Of a stretch of 64,000 nt of DNA, positions 56,291 through 64,000 are shown piece by piece. Position 1 is the first letter of the stretch, and the number at the start of each line of letters is the position of its first letter. Source of the DNA: Haloarcula salinisoli (lineage in GTDB: Archaea > Halobacteriota > Halobacteria > Halobacteriales > Haloarculaceae); contig NZ_RKLQ01000002.1 in the NCBI RefSeq assembly GCF_019599405.1, positions 758,052-822,051 of the forward strand. The letters run 5' to 3'. The position numbers and the translations under genes are program-made. Below the pieces are notes generated by a model that worked only from the letters and a program-made list of their open reading frames with translations, searched no databases and was not told where the DNA came from.

Positions 56291-57499
56291 ATGAGTGGTC
56301 ACGGCGACGAGGCGCCGTCCCCCGACGAACTCGCAGGTGTGTTCCACGTGGCAGCCGTCGACCGGAGTGACGGCACCGTCCGGTACTTCGGCGAGCCGCT
56401 GGTCCGACCCGACGCCGTCGTCGAGACGCTCCGGCCGCAGTTTGCCCAGTCGGGCTACTCGCTGTCGCTGGAACGACAGCCGGCCCCGCAGTCGCCCGTC
56501 CAGCCGGGTTCTGAACCACCCGTTCAGCCGGTCGGCGACGGGTTCGGAACCCCGGCGACCGAGCAGTACGCACTGGTGGCCGAACCCCAGGCCAGCAGCG
56601 GGATACCGTGGCTCAACGTCGTCTTGCTGCTCGCGACTATCGCGTCGACGCTGTTTGTCGGCGCGAGTAGCTGGTATTACATCCCGGTCACGGAGCAACC
56701 ACTGCGCCTGCTCCAGGCCTGGCCCTTCGTCGTCGCGATGCTGGGCGTGCTGGGTATCCACGAGCTGGGCCACTACGCCGCCGCCCGCTACCACGGCGTC
56801 GACGTGACGCTGCCCTACTTCATCCCCTTCCCCTCGCTGCTGGGGACGATGGGTGCCGTCATCAACATCCGCGGGCGCATCCCCTCGCGCAGGGCCCTCT
56901 TCGACATCGGCGTCGCGGGACCGCTCGCCGGTCTGGTCGCGACAGTCGTCGTCACTGTCGTCGGCTTCACGCTCGACCCGATAACGGTCCCCGAGCGCGT
57001 CCGGTCGGGCGGGGCCGAGTACGCCATCAACTTCCACGACCCGCTACTGATGCAGGCAATCGAGGCGTTCGTCAGGACTCTCGGTGTCGGGACCACGGTG
57101 GGGCCGACGGAGGCGGTCCATCCCGTCGTCTTCGCCGGCTGGGCGGGGATGTTCTTTACCTTCCTGAACCTCCTGCCGGTCGGGCAGCTAGACGGGGGCC
57201 ACATCGTCCGCGCCATCGTCGGCCAGCGTCAGGAGACCGTCGCCGCGGCGGTCCCCGGCGGCCTGTTCGCGCTGGCGGGCTTCCTCTATCTCACACAGGA
57301 CGCCCCGCCCATCGGCTACGGCGTCTGGACGCTGTGGGTCTTCTGGGGGCTACTCGCGGCGGGGATGGCCTACGCCGGTCCCGCACGACCGACCGTCGAT
57401 GACCCCCTCGACAGCCGGCGGGCGGTGCTGGGCGTCCTGACCTTCGGACTCGGCCTGGCCTGTTTCACCCCGATTCCCTTCGAGATAGTCGCCGCCTGA
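56291..57499 (+). CDS. Site-2-type (M50) protease with N-terminal soluble domain
   Basis: A 402-residue membrane protein. Residues 1-105 form a soluble, Pro/Gln-rich domain. HExxH is in GIHELGHYAAARYHGVD near residue ~160, and the last ligand is in GQLDGGHIVRAIVG. It lacks PDZ domains, unlike the M50 protein at 50376. The region RGRIPSRRALFDIGVAGPLAGL and the Pro-rich lumenal loop PSLLGTMGAV are typical of archaeal S2P. ATG 56291. Unlinked to the other protease. Confidence 0.9.
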   Translation: MSGHGDEAPSPDELAGVFHVAAVDRSDGTVRYFGEPLVRPDAVVETLRPQFAQSGYSLSLERQPAPQSPVQPGSEPPVQPVGDGFGTPATEQYALVAEPQASSGIPWLNVVLLLATIASTLFVGASSWYYIPVTEQPLRLLQAWPFVVAMLGVLGIHELGHYAAARYHGVDVTLPYFIPFPSLLGTMGAVINIRGRIPSRRALFDIGVAGPLAGLVATVVVTVVGFTLDPITVPERVRSGGAEYAINFHDPLLMQAIEAFVRTLGVGTTVGPTEAVHPVVFAGWAGMFFTFLNLLPVGQLDGGHIVRAIVGQRQETVAAAVPGGLFALAGFLYLTQDAPPIGYGVWTLWVFWGLLAAGMAYAGPARPTVDDPLDSRRAVLGVLTFGLGLACFTPIPFEIVAA

Positions 57500-57655
57500 C
57501 TCGCAACTGTCCAAATCGACGGTGTAAGCTGGTTTTACTCAACGGTCGATAATCGGAGTTCGCGCCCGCAGCGGCTGAAATCGCACGAATCGTGTAAATC
57601 GAGCCGAACTATCGTCCGTTTATACGTGGCCGTGTGTCCTCTGTCCTGACAGTAT

Positions 57656-57775
57656 ATGCCCTCCGAACCAGGTCGGTCGGCCGAGAACTCGCTTGCGGGG
57701 CTGACCCACGAGGAACGCGAACGTGCCGCAGATAGGGCCGTCGAACTGGTGGCGCTTGCGCTCGTCGACGGGTGA
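57656..57775 (+). CDS. Small 39-residue protein, probable haloarchaeal microprotein
   Basis: A 39-codon frame: MPSEPGRSAENSLAGLTHEE, then ERERAADRAVELVALALVDG and TGA. It has a helical, amphipathic second half. TTTATAC at 57619-57625 lies 31-37 bp before its ATG, the spacing of a leaderless haloarchaeal gene. It is convergent to thiL. The call rests on promoter spacing and a clean frame, not on a known family. Confidence 0.5.
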   Translation: MPSEPGRSAENSLAGLTHEERERAADRAVELVALALVDG

Positions 57776-57781
57776 ACACCG

Positions 57782-58648
57782 TCAGTGCGAGTAGCCGCGG
57801 TCGGGCAACGGGTCGCCGTCGTGGGTGACGCCCGACTCGGTGACTGTCCCGACCCGGTGGAGCCGACAGTGCGTCACGTCCCGGGCCGGCCCCAGTTCTG
57901 CCTCGGGGATTGCACAGACCAGCTCGAAATCCTCGCCGAAGAAGACGCCCAGTTCCCGCCGGTCCGCATCGTCCTCGGCCACCTCGTCGACCCGCTCGTC
58001 GATGGGCAGTGGCCCGGTCAGGGCCGCGCCGCAGTCGCTGGCACCGACGAGCTGGTGGACCGACCGGGCCAGCCCGTCACTGGAGTCGAGCATCGCCGAG
58101 GCGTAGGGGGAAAGCGCCCGGCCCGCGGCCACCCGTGGCGTGAACCGGAACAGCTCGTTGGCCGCCTCGATATCGCCCCGGTCGAACAGGCGAATCGCCG
58201 CCGCCGTCCGACCCAGCGAGCCGGTCACACAGAGCGCGTCACCTGGTTCAGCACCCGAGCGCCGGACCGGGTCGTCGGTCTCGCCCAGCGCGGTCGTCGC
58301 GACGGTGAACTCGTCGTGGCCGTCGAGGTCCCCACCGACGTACTCCGCCCCGACCGCGTCACAGACTGCCGTCGCGCCGTCGAGGAAGGCCCCCAGCTCG
58401 GTCCCGTCGAACTCGGGGGCCGCGTACACTGCGACCGCCGCCGTGGCTGTGGCCCCCATCGCCGCTACGTCCGACAGCGACGCGCCGACGGCCCGCCAGC
58501 CGGCGGTGTACCGGGTCGTCCCCGCCGGGAAGTCCGTCCGCTCGTGGAGCATATCCGTCGTGATGACCTGCCCGTCGACGACCGCACAGTCGTCACCGGC
58601 GGCCGCCAGCCGGTCGCCGATGAGCCCCAGGGCGGTCTGTTCGTCCAT
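57782..58648 (-). CDS. thiL: Thiamine-monophosphate kinase
   Basis: A 288-residue ThiL, phosphorylating thiamine phosphate to thiamine diphosphate. It has GDDCAVVDGQVITTDMLHE (Mg/ATP site), AMGATATAAVAVYA, VTGSLGRTAAAIRLF, DSSDGLARSVHQLV and FFGEDFELVCAI. It uses ATG 58648, where MDEQTALGLIGDRLAA is the normal start; an upstream extension runs into TIR element copy 6. No other thiamine gene is adjacent. Confidence 0.94.
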   Translation of the reverse strand: MDEQTALGLIGDRLAAAGDDCAVVDGQVITTDMLHERTDFPAGTTRYTAGWRAVGASLSDVAAMGATATAAVAVYAAPEFDGTELGAFLDGATAVCDAVGAEYVGGDLDGHDEFTVATTALGETDDPVRRSGAEPGDALCVTGSLGRTAAAIRLFDRGDIEAANELFRFTPRVAAGRALSPYASAMLDSSDGLARSVHQLVGASDCGAALTGPLPIDERVDEVAEDDADRRELGVFFGEDFELVCAIPEAELGPARDVTHCRLHRVGTVTESGVTHDGDPLPDRGYSH

Positions 58649-58720
58649 GGGTCGTGGTCGTACCGATGGGTAAAACGAGCGTTGGTTTGGTGTTGCCCGC
58701 ACCCGTCCTATCAACCGTTC

Positions 58721-59019
58721 TTGAGAGCCAGAAAGCCCCGGACCGTTCGACTCGGGGGACTCGCTGTGCGCCTTGGCCTTCGGCCTGCGGTGTCTGCTCA
58801 CGGGCCTACGGCCCGTTCGCAAGCACTGGAACGAGCGAAGTCGTTCGAAAGGCGCGAAGCGCCTTTCGTGATGACGAGAGAGCTTTGCTCTCTCGAACCA
58901 CGAGTGAAGGGCGCAGCGAGTTCTCCGAAAATCTTCGATTTTCGGGATGACGAGAGACGCCATCGGCGTCTCTCGAACCACCCCCGAGTTCAGCCCGCCG
59001 GGGCTTTCTGGCTGTTCAA
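58721..59019. repeat. TIR-hairpin intergenic element, copy 6
   Basis: Ends are TTGAGAGCCAGAAAGCCCCG and CGGGGCTTTCTGGCTGTTCAA, a TIR longer than in the other copies. The shared core stem is mostly lost, but GACTCGGGGG near 58749 pairs with CCCCCGAGTT at 58981. Perfect hairpins with 3-nt loops occur at 58800-58816 (7-bp arms), 58846-58868 (10), 58875-58895 (9), 58926-58944 (8) and 58951-58975 (11). The hairpins at 58875 and 58951 are both preceded by GATGACGAGAG. It fills most of the 454-bp gap between divergent thiL and the flippase-like gene. Confidence 0.85.
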
Positions 59020-59102
59020 ACTGCCCGCTCCTGCAGTCGCCACCACACAGTTTCCATTTTCTGGTCGGTACGTTCAAACCCCAGACGGCCCACCGATGTG
59101 GT

Positions 59103-60140
59103 ATGGACGGCAATCGCGCGGCGACAGTCGCCGGGTTCGTCGGCGCGCTCGCCGTCCTCGCGGTGCTGGTGTGGGTCGTCGGGGTCGACCGGACCGTCTC
59201 GGCGCTGCTGACGGCGGACCCGGTCGCGCTCGTCCTCGTCGGCGCGCTCGCTGTCCTGTGGCTCACAACGTGGGGGCTGGCGCTGTGGTCGGTGCTGCGG
59301 GCCCTCGGGAGTCCGATACGGGCCCACATGGCGGTACTCGTCTACGCTGGGGCCGTCTTCTCGAACAACGTCACTCCCTTCGGGCAGGCCGGCGGCGAGC
59401 CGCTCTCGGCGCTGCTCATCTCCTCGGCGGCCGACACGGAGTACGAGACTGGGCTGGCCGCCATCGCCAGCGTCGACACGGCCCACTTTGTCCCCTCGGT
59501 CGCGTTCGCTATCGCCGGGTTCACGTTCGTGACGGTGGGTGCCGTCCAGCTCGGGCGAAACCTCGCCTTCGCCGCGGTCGCCGTCGCGGCGCTGGCGGTG
59601 GGGCTCCCGGTCGCCGGCTTTCTGGGCTGGCGCTACCGGTACGAACTGGAGCACACCGTCGTCCGGCTTCTGACCCCCGTCATCCGCTGGCTCGGGCACA
59701 CCGTCCCGAAGTGGTCGCCGCCGACGACCGCGACCATCGCGGCCCGCATCGAGAGTTTCTTCGCCGCCATCGACCGCATCGCCACGGACCGGCGGACGCT
59801 GTTGCAGACGCTTGGCTTTTCGGGGCTGGGATGGGCCTGTCTGGCCGGCTCGCTGTGGCTCTCACTGTACGCGGTGGGACATGCCGTCCCCGTCTCGACG
59901 ACGCTGCTGGTGGTCCCGGTCGGGAGCATCGCGAGCCTGACCCCGCTGCCGGGCGGCTCCGGCGCTATCGAGACGGTGCTGGTGACGCTGCTGGTCTCGA
60001 CGACTGCCGTCCCGGCGGCCGTAGCGGCCTCGGCGGTGCTCATCCATCGCGGGGCGACGTATCTGTTCCCGCTGTTGCTCGGCGCCGGCGTCGCCAGCGC
60101 TCTCGGTGCCGACCACGCCGCGGCGAACGCCAGAGAGTGA
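59103..60140 (+). CDS. Flippase-like (UPF0104/LPG-synthase TM) membrane protein
   Basis: A 345-residue polytopic protein with about eight helices. Typical segments are FSNNVTPFGQAGGEPLSALL and LVVPVGSIASLTPLPGGSGAIE, both shared with bacterial lysylphosphatidylglycerol synthase/flippase TM domains. The family may flip or transport lipid-linked substrates, and is often beside glycosyltransferases; here none is near. ATG 59103 is preferred, as 52 upstream codons lie inside TIR copy 6. Confidence 0.82.
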   Translation: MDGNRAATVAGFVGALAVLAVLVWVVGVDRTVSALLTADPVALVLVGALAVLWLTTWGLALWSVLRALGSPIRAHMAVLVYAGAVFSNNVTPFGQAGGEPLSALLISSAADTEYETGLAAIASVDTAHFVPSVAFAIAGFTFVTVGAVQLGRNLAFAAVAVAALAVGLPVAGFLGWRYRYELEHTVVRLLTPVIRWLGHTVPKWSPPTTATIAARIESFFAAIDRIATDRRTLLQTLGFSGLGWACLAGSLWLSLYAVGHAVPVSTTLLVVPVGSIASLTPLPGGSGAIETVLVTLLVSTTAVPAAVAASAVLIHRGATYLFPLLLGAGVASALGADHAAANARE

Positions 60141-60230
60141 GCCCGCTGGGGCGGCTCCGGCGTGGTGACCGTTCACGCCCCGGGCCGGACAACGATGCGC
60201 TTAAATGACGCCAACGGGAAGCAAGGGCCA

Positions 60231-60692
60231 ATGACGACACTCTACGACGTGCCCGCAGAGGACCTCATCGAGGCCCTCACCGAGACGTTCAACGACGAAG
60301 ACGCCGTTGAGGCCCCCGAGTGGACCGCCGTCGCCAAGACCGGCGTCGACCGCGAGCTCCCGCCCGAACAGCCGGACTTCTGGGAGCGACGCGCCGCCAG
60401 CCTGCTCCGGAAGGTCGCCGTCGACGGCCCGATGGGCGTCAACGCTCTCAAGACCGAGTACGGGACCTCGAAACAGGGTACCACCCGCTACCGCGTCCGT
60501 CCCAAACAGAAGGCCGAGGGGTCGGGCTCCATCATCCGCACCGCGCTCCAGCAGCTAGAAGAGGCCGGCTACGTCGAGACCAGCGAGGCCGACGGCCGAC
60601 GCGTCACCGGCGAGGGTCGGAGCCTGCTCGACGACACCGCCGGCGAGGTTCTCGAGGACCTCGACCGTCCCGAACTCGAACGCTACGCCTAA
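60231..60692 (+). CDS. rps19e: 30S ribosomal protein S19e
   Basis: A 153-residue S19e with YDVPAEDLIEALTETF, WTAVAKTGVDRELPPEQPDFW and YGTSKQGTTRYRVRPKQKAEGSGSI typical of archaeal forms. ATG 60231 gives MTTLYDVPAEDL. A potential promoter TTAAATGACG lies ~30 bp before. It is followed 50 bp later by the PDCD5 gene and the PP-loop gene, a common archaeal order. Confidence 0.96.
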   Translation: MTTLYDVPAEDLIEALTETFNDEDAVEAPEWTAVAKTGVDRELPPEQPDFWERRAASLLRKVAVDGPMGVNALKTEYGTSKQGTTRYRVRPKQKAEGSGSIIRTALQQLEEAGYVETSEADGRRVTGEGRSLLDDTAGEVLEDLDRPELERYA

Positions 60693-60742
60693 TTGGGGCT
60701 CCGAAATCGTTTTCCCGCCGAACCCGGTAGCTATTGACATCT

Positions 60743-61090
60743 ATGAGTGGTGACCCCAGCGAGGAGGAACTCGAAGAGCTCCGCAAGCAGAAGATGGAAC
60801 AGCTCAAAGAGCAACAGGGCGAGGGCGACGCCGAGGCCCAGCAGGCCGCCCAGCAACAGGCCGAGGCCCAGAAGAAGGCCATCCTCCGCCAGCACCTGAC
60901 CGACGGCGCCCGCAAGCGGCTCAACACGGTCAAGATGTCCAAACCCGACGTGGGCGAACAGGTCGAACAGCAGATCGTCGCGCTGGCCCGCAGCGGCCGC
61001 GTCGGCGATACCATCGACGAGGAGCAGATGAAACAGCTCCTCTCGGAGCTGACGCCCGACTCGAAGAGCTTCGACATCAAGCGCCGGTAG
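60743..61090 (+). CDS. PDCD5-family DNA-binding protein
   Basis: A 115-residue helical protein of the PDCD5/TFAR19 family: [20 protein letters not shown]-terminal coil, [36 protein letters not shown] core. Archaeal members bind DNA and are linked to S19e. ATG 60743 gives [10 protein letters not shown]; a TTG nine bases upstream is less likely. The stop abuts the ATG of the next gene. Confidence 0.92.
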   Translation: MSGDPSEEELEELRKQKMEQLKEQQGEGDAEAQQAAQQQAEAQKKAILRQHLTDGARKRLNTVKMSKPDVGEQVEQQIVALARSGRVGDTIDEEQMKQLLSELTPDSKSFDIKRR

Positions 61091-61690
61091 ATGCGAGCGG
61101 CCCTGCTGTTTAGCGCGGGCAAGGACTCCACACTGGCGGGGCTCCTGCTCGAGGACTTCTACGACGTGACGCTCGTGACCGCGAGCTTCGGCGTCGTCGG
61201 CCCCGAACCCGCCCGGGAAGCCGCCGAGGCCCTTGGATTCCCCCACGAGACGGTCGCCCTGGACCCCGACGTGGCCCGCGAGGCGGTCGAGCGGATGCAC
61301 GACGACGGCTACCCCCGCAACGGCATCCAGCAGGTCCACGAGCACGCCGTCGAGCGGGTCGCTGAAGGGGAGTGGACCGACGGGCTGGACGCCGTCGCCG
61401 ACGGCACCCGCCGGGACGACCGCGTCCCGACTATCGAGCGCCCGTTCGCCCAGAGCGTCGAGGACCGCTTCGACGTCGACTACCTCGCGCCGCTCGCGGG
61501 CATCGGTCGGGGCGCCATCGACGATATGGCCGCCGACGAACTCGTGGTCGAGACGGGGCCGAGCGCCGAGATTCCGAAGGCCGACTACGAGGTGGAGTTG
61601 CGGGCGCTGCTCGTCGACGAATACGGCGACGGGGCCGTCGCCGAGGTCTTTCCCGACCACACCCAGTCACGGGTGCGCGGCCGTCGGTAG
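61091..61690 (+). CDS. PP-loop ATPase (COG2117-like, tRNA-modification type)
   Basis: A 199-residue N-type ATP pyrophosphatase. The PP-loop is LLFSAGKDSTLAGLL at the N-terminus. The rest (ASFGVVGPEPAREAAEALGF, DYLAPLAGIGRGAID) matches the archaeal COG2117 group, related to tRNA thiouridylation and diphthine-type ligases. Substrate is not fixed. Immediately follows PDCD5 with no gap. Confidence 0.85.
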   Translation: MRAALLFSAGKDSTLAGLLLEDFYDVTLVTASFGVVGPEPAREAAEALGFPHETVALDPDVAREAVERMHDDGYPRNGIQQVHEHAVERVAEGEWTDGLDAVADGTRRDDRVPTIERPFAQSVEDRFDVDYLAPLAGIGRGAIDDMAADELVVETGPSAEIPKADYEVELRALLVDEYGDGAVAEVFPDHTQSRVRGRR

Positions 61691-61726
61691 CGCCCTCGTC
61701 ATCGTCTGGGACGGCTGCCGGCGATG

Positions 61727-61942
61727 CTAGAGCCCGGCCGTCGGGTCGTCGACGGCTCTGTAGGACTGGACCGCCAGGGCGAGCCCGAGGGCGAAGATGG
61801 CGGCGAAAGACCAGACGTCGTTTACCGCCGCGTAGACGCTCAGGCCCACCGCGACGAGACAGAGTGCTGCCGAGGCCAGCTTCTGGACGCTGGCGACGGG
61901 TCGGTTCACGTTCACGAGTTCGCTGTCGTCAGTCGACGTCAC
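61727..61942 (-). CDS. Small two-helix membrane protein
   Basis: A 71-residue protein with two hydrophobic helices (ASAALCLVAVGLSVYAAV and FAAIFALGLALAVQSY) and no recognised motif. GTG start at 61942 (MTSTDDSELVN). It is a short orphan between the PP-loop operon and HisRS; expression is uncertain. Confidence 0.6.
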   Translation of the reverse strand: MTSTDDSELVNVNRPVASVQKLASAALCLVAVGLSVYAAVNDVWSFAAIFALGLALAVQSYRAVDDPTAGL

Positions 61943-62110
61943 TGTCCGGAGTCCTGCGGTATGCTCGTGTAACTCTTTTCATGCCGGCGGCGGCCGATAC
62001 TATCTATTCAGTGACAGGAGCACCCATCCGATTACAGGAACCGGTGGCCCTGCCGCTGCCGCGAGACGCGAACGAACAGTTTCAAGCGCGCCCTCGCTGT
62101 AGCGCCAATC

Positions 62111-63412
62111 ATGTACGACTCTGTCAAGGGATTTCGTGACTTCTACCCCGAGGAGATGGGTTCGCGGCGCTGGGCGATGGACACTATCGAGGACACCGCC
62201 CAGCGCTACGGCTTCCGGGAGATAGGGACGCCGGCTCTGGAGCCGACCGAGATGTACACCGACAAGAGTGGCGAGGAGATCGTCGAGGAACTGTACAGCT
62301 TCGAGGACAAGGGCGGCCGCGAGGTGGCGCTGACCCCAGAACTCACGCCGACGGTCGCGCGCATGATGGTCGCCAAGCAACAGGAGCTCCAGAAGCCCAT
62401 CAAGTGGGTGTCGACGCGGCCGTTCTGGCGCTACGAGCAGGTCCAGCAGGGCCGGTTCCGGGAGTTCTACCAGACAAACGTCGACATCTTCGGCTCCAGC
62501 GAGCCCGACGCCGACGCCGAGATTCTGGCCGTCGCCGTCGATATGCTCGACGACCTCGGGCTCGACAACGACGATTTCGAGATTCGGGTCTCCCACCGGG
62601 ACATTCTCTCGGGCCTGCTCGAATCGTTCGACGCCGACGTCGACACTCGCGAGGCCATCCGCGCCGTCGACAAGCGCGCGAAGGTCGACCGCGACGAGTA
62701 TCTCGACGCGCTGTACGAGGCCGGGCTCAGCTACGACGACGCCGAGGCGTTCGACGACCTGCTGGAAACCGGCGAGGACGACCTCGACACGCTCGCCGAC
62801 CGGTCCGAGACCGTGGCCGACGCCACCGAGAACCTCCGTGCGGTGCTCGCGGCTGCCGACGACTTCGGCGTCCGGGACCAGCTCACACTCTCGCTGTCGA
62901 CCGCGCGCGGACTGGACTACTACACCGGCGTCGTCTTCGAGTGCTTCGACGCGACGGGCGAGGTCTCTCGCTCCGTCTTCGGCGGCGGTCGCTACGACGA
63001 CCTCATCGAGGGCTTCGGCGGCCAGCCGACGCCCGCCGTAGGCTTCGCCCCGGGTCACGCCACCCTGCAGCTGCTGTGTGAACGGGCCGGCGTCTGGCCC
63101 GAGGAAGCGCTCGAAACAGATTACTACGTCCTGCAGGTGGGCGACACGCGGTCCACGGCCGCCCGCATCGCCCGTGACCTGCGCGAGCAGGGCCACGTCG
63201 TCGAGACCGATATCGCCGACCGCTCCTTTGGCGCACAGATGGGCTATGCCGACAACGTCAACGCCGAGACGGTCGTCATCGTCGGCGAGCGCGACCTCGA
63301 GGACGACGAGATAACCCTGAAGGAGATGGACGACGGCGAGCAGGTTGCCGTTCCCGTCGACGAGTTCCCGGGCGACCGCGACCGGCCGACGTTCGAGGAC
63401 TTCGCCGAGTGA
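62111..63412 (+). CDS. hisS: Histidyl-tRNA synthetase
   Basis: A 433-residue class II synthetase: VKGFRDFYPEEM, motif 2 TRPFWRYEQVQQGRFREFYQ, the HisA box RGLDYYTGVVFE, motif 3 GGGRYDDLIEGFGG, and a C-terminal anticodon domain. ATG 62111 is the standard start. A T5 tract follows the stop. Confidence 0.97.
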   Translation: MYDSVKGFRDFYPEEMGSRRWAMDTIEDTAQRYGFREIGTPALEPTEMYTDKSGEEIVEELYSFEDKGGREVALTPELTPTVARMMVAKQQELQKPIKWVSTRPFWRYEQVQQGRFREFYQTNVDIFGSSEPDADAEILAVAVDMLDDLGLDNDDFEIRVSHRDILSGLLESFDADVDTREAIRAVDKRAKVDRDEYLDALYEAGLSYDDAEAFDDLLETGEDDLDTLADRSETVADATENLRAVLAAADDFGVRDQLTLSLSTARGLDYYTGVVFECFDATGEVSRSVFGGGRYDDLIEGFGGQPTPAVGFAPGHATLQLLCERAGVWPEEALETDYYVLQVGDTRSTAARIARDLREQGHVVETDIADRSFGAQMGYADNVNAETVVIVGERDLEDDEITLKEMDDGEQVAVPVDEFPGDRDRPTFEDFAE

Positions 63413-63451
63413 CGGCCTAGCTTTTTCAGCCTAACGTCGCTCTATTGACAT

Positions 63452-63841
63452 ATGTTCCCGTCCCTCGGGACGTGGCGGCTCGCCGCCGCCGTCACGGTCC
63501 TCTCGTATGGACTCACTGTCCTGCTCGGGCTCTTCGGACTCCCACGGCTCGCTGGGGCGCTGTTCGTCGTCGGCTTCCTGATCGGCACGCCGCTCGTCCT
63601 GATACTCGGGACGGCGTCTTCAGCGGACGAATCGTCCGAGATGGAGTCCGCCCCGCTCGAAACAGCGGACGAGAGGGCGGCGACCACGGCCGACACGCCG
63701 ATAGCTGCCCTCCGCCGACGATACGCCCGGGGAGAACTGACCGACGAGGAGTTCGAACGACGGCTCGAACGGCTGGTCGAGACCGAACGGCTGGTCGAGA
63801 CCGAACGGCTGGCCGACCGCGAACCCGAACTGGAGTCCTAG
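63452..63841 (+). CDS. Small membrane protein with SHOCT domain
   Basis: A 129-residue protein: two transmembrane helices (VTVLSYGLTVLLGLFGL and GALFVVGFLIGTPLVLILG), an acidic linker, and a C-terminal SHOCT helix pair (ALRRRYARGELTDEEFERRL). The SHOCT end carries a small tandem repeat, LVETER twice then LADRE, visible as a perfect 18-bp duplication in DNA. SHOCT domains promote oligomerisation. Its stop overlaps that of the convergent GNAT tail. Confidence 0.8.
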   Translation: MFPSLGTWRLAAAVTVLSYGLTVLLGLFGLPRLAGALFVVGFLIGTPLVLILGTASSADESSEMESAPLETADERAATTADTPIAALRRRYARGELTDEEFERRLERLVETERLVETERLADREPELES

Positions 63842-63963
63842 AGGCCCCGCTGCATCTCGATTTCGACGTGTTCGCGCAGGCGGGTCTCGAAGCCCACCGA
63901 GCGGTAGACGCCCATTGCGACGTGGTTGTGCTGGGAGACGCTCGGATATGGCCGCCTGGCCAC
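63838..63963 (-). pseudogene. 3' fragment of a GNAT acetyltransferase
   Basis: The minus strand encodes SQHNHVAMGVYRSVGFETRL and a short tail ending MQRGL, the acetyl-CoA-motif end of a GNAT enzyme. An in-frame stop lies upstream at 63991-63993, and the sequence between looks intergenic (TTTTATTAC). The N-terminal two-thirds are missing from this frame, though the window ends soon after. It is either a truncated gene or one broken by frameshift. Confidence 0.6.
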
Positions 63964-64000
63964 GGGCGGTGTGGGAACTTTTATTACGGTTCACGGGAGG

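Noticed and set aside
57785-59100. Upstream extension of ThiL to 515 residues
   Set aside because: The extension translates TIR element copy 6 and lacks homology; ATG 58648 matches the normal ThiL start.
57785-60208. 807-codon plus-strand frame spanning thiL antisense, the TIR element and the flippase gene
   Set aside because: It crosses three unrelated units and conflicts with well-supported genes; low-complexity Arg/Gly-rich translation.

Overview
The window is a contiguous piece of haloarchaeal chromosome. The evidence is the high GC content, strongly acidic proteins, a bacteriorhodopsin beside an A-type ATP synthase, class I LysRS, aRF1, S19e, archaeal UMP kinase, PGF-CTERM and Tat-lipoprotein signals, and leaderless starts behind TATA boxes. 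The rhodopsin and gene style suggest the Haloarcula/Halomicrobium group, but this is inference. I see no rRNA, tRNA, CRISPR array, transposase or phage module.

Layout. 0-7 kb: KDPG aldolase, cupin, AEC transporter, a secreted protein divergent from a membrane-anchored winged-helix protein, and etfBA. 7-13 kb: a Tat-lipoprotein solute-binding protein overlapping a HAMP transducer-like protein that lacks the chemotaxis tip, a polyprenyl synthase and a lipoprotein. 13-18.6 kb: UPF0200 kinase, COG1325 RNA-binding protein and HAD protein; a membrane-fused molybdopterin oxidoreductase; a nuclease lipoprotein; a CBS-MaoC fusion. 18.9-25 kb: an AT-rich orphan, a GATE protein with two MgtE half-transporters, SurE, and a hemerythrin fused to a degraded acyl-adenylate domain. 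25.2-31.1 kb: two convergent copies of a HTH plus membrane-protein cassette, a CPBP protease, SRP54, Mn catalase and a methyltransferase, with duplicated 3' gene tails and a twice-used terminator cassette. 31.2-43.4 kb: A-type ATP synthase genes H-I-K-E-C-F-A-B, interrupted by a PGF-CTERM protein and bacteriorhodopsin before subunit D, so light-driven proton pumping and ATP synthesis sit in one cluster. 43.4-64 kb: vanadium haloperoxidase, aRF1, MinD, ArgRS, two M50 proteases, cupredoxin, LysRS/UMP kinase, ThiL, a flippase-like protein, the S19e-PDCD5-PP-loop operon, HisRS, and at the edge a GNAT tail.

The most unusual signal is non-coding. Five intergenic elements of about 170-320 bp, plus a 30-bp miniature, end in inverted repeats (ACAGCCAGAAAGCCCC and its complement). 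Each of the five has its own copy-specific paired stem. Four share a core stem around a 23-nt loop (in inverse orientation in one), and four contain perfect hairpins whose loops are always exactly 3 nt. A related 11-nt motif, TCNCTNCGNTC, recurs in hairpin loops in other intergenic regions. These look like a family of structured, non-autonomous repeats.
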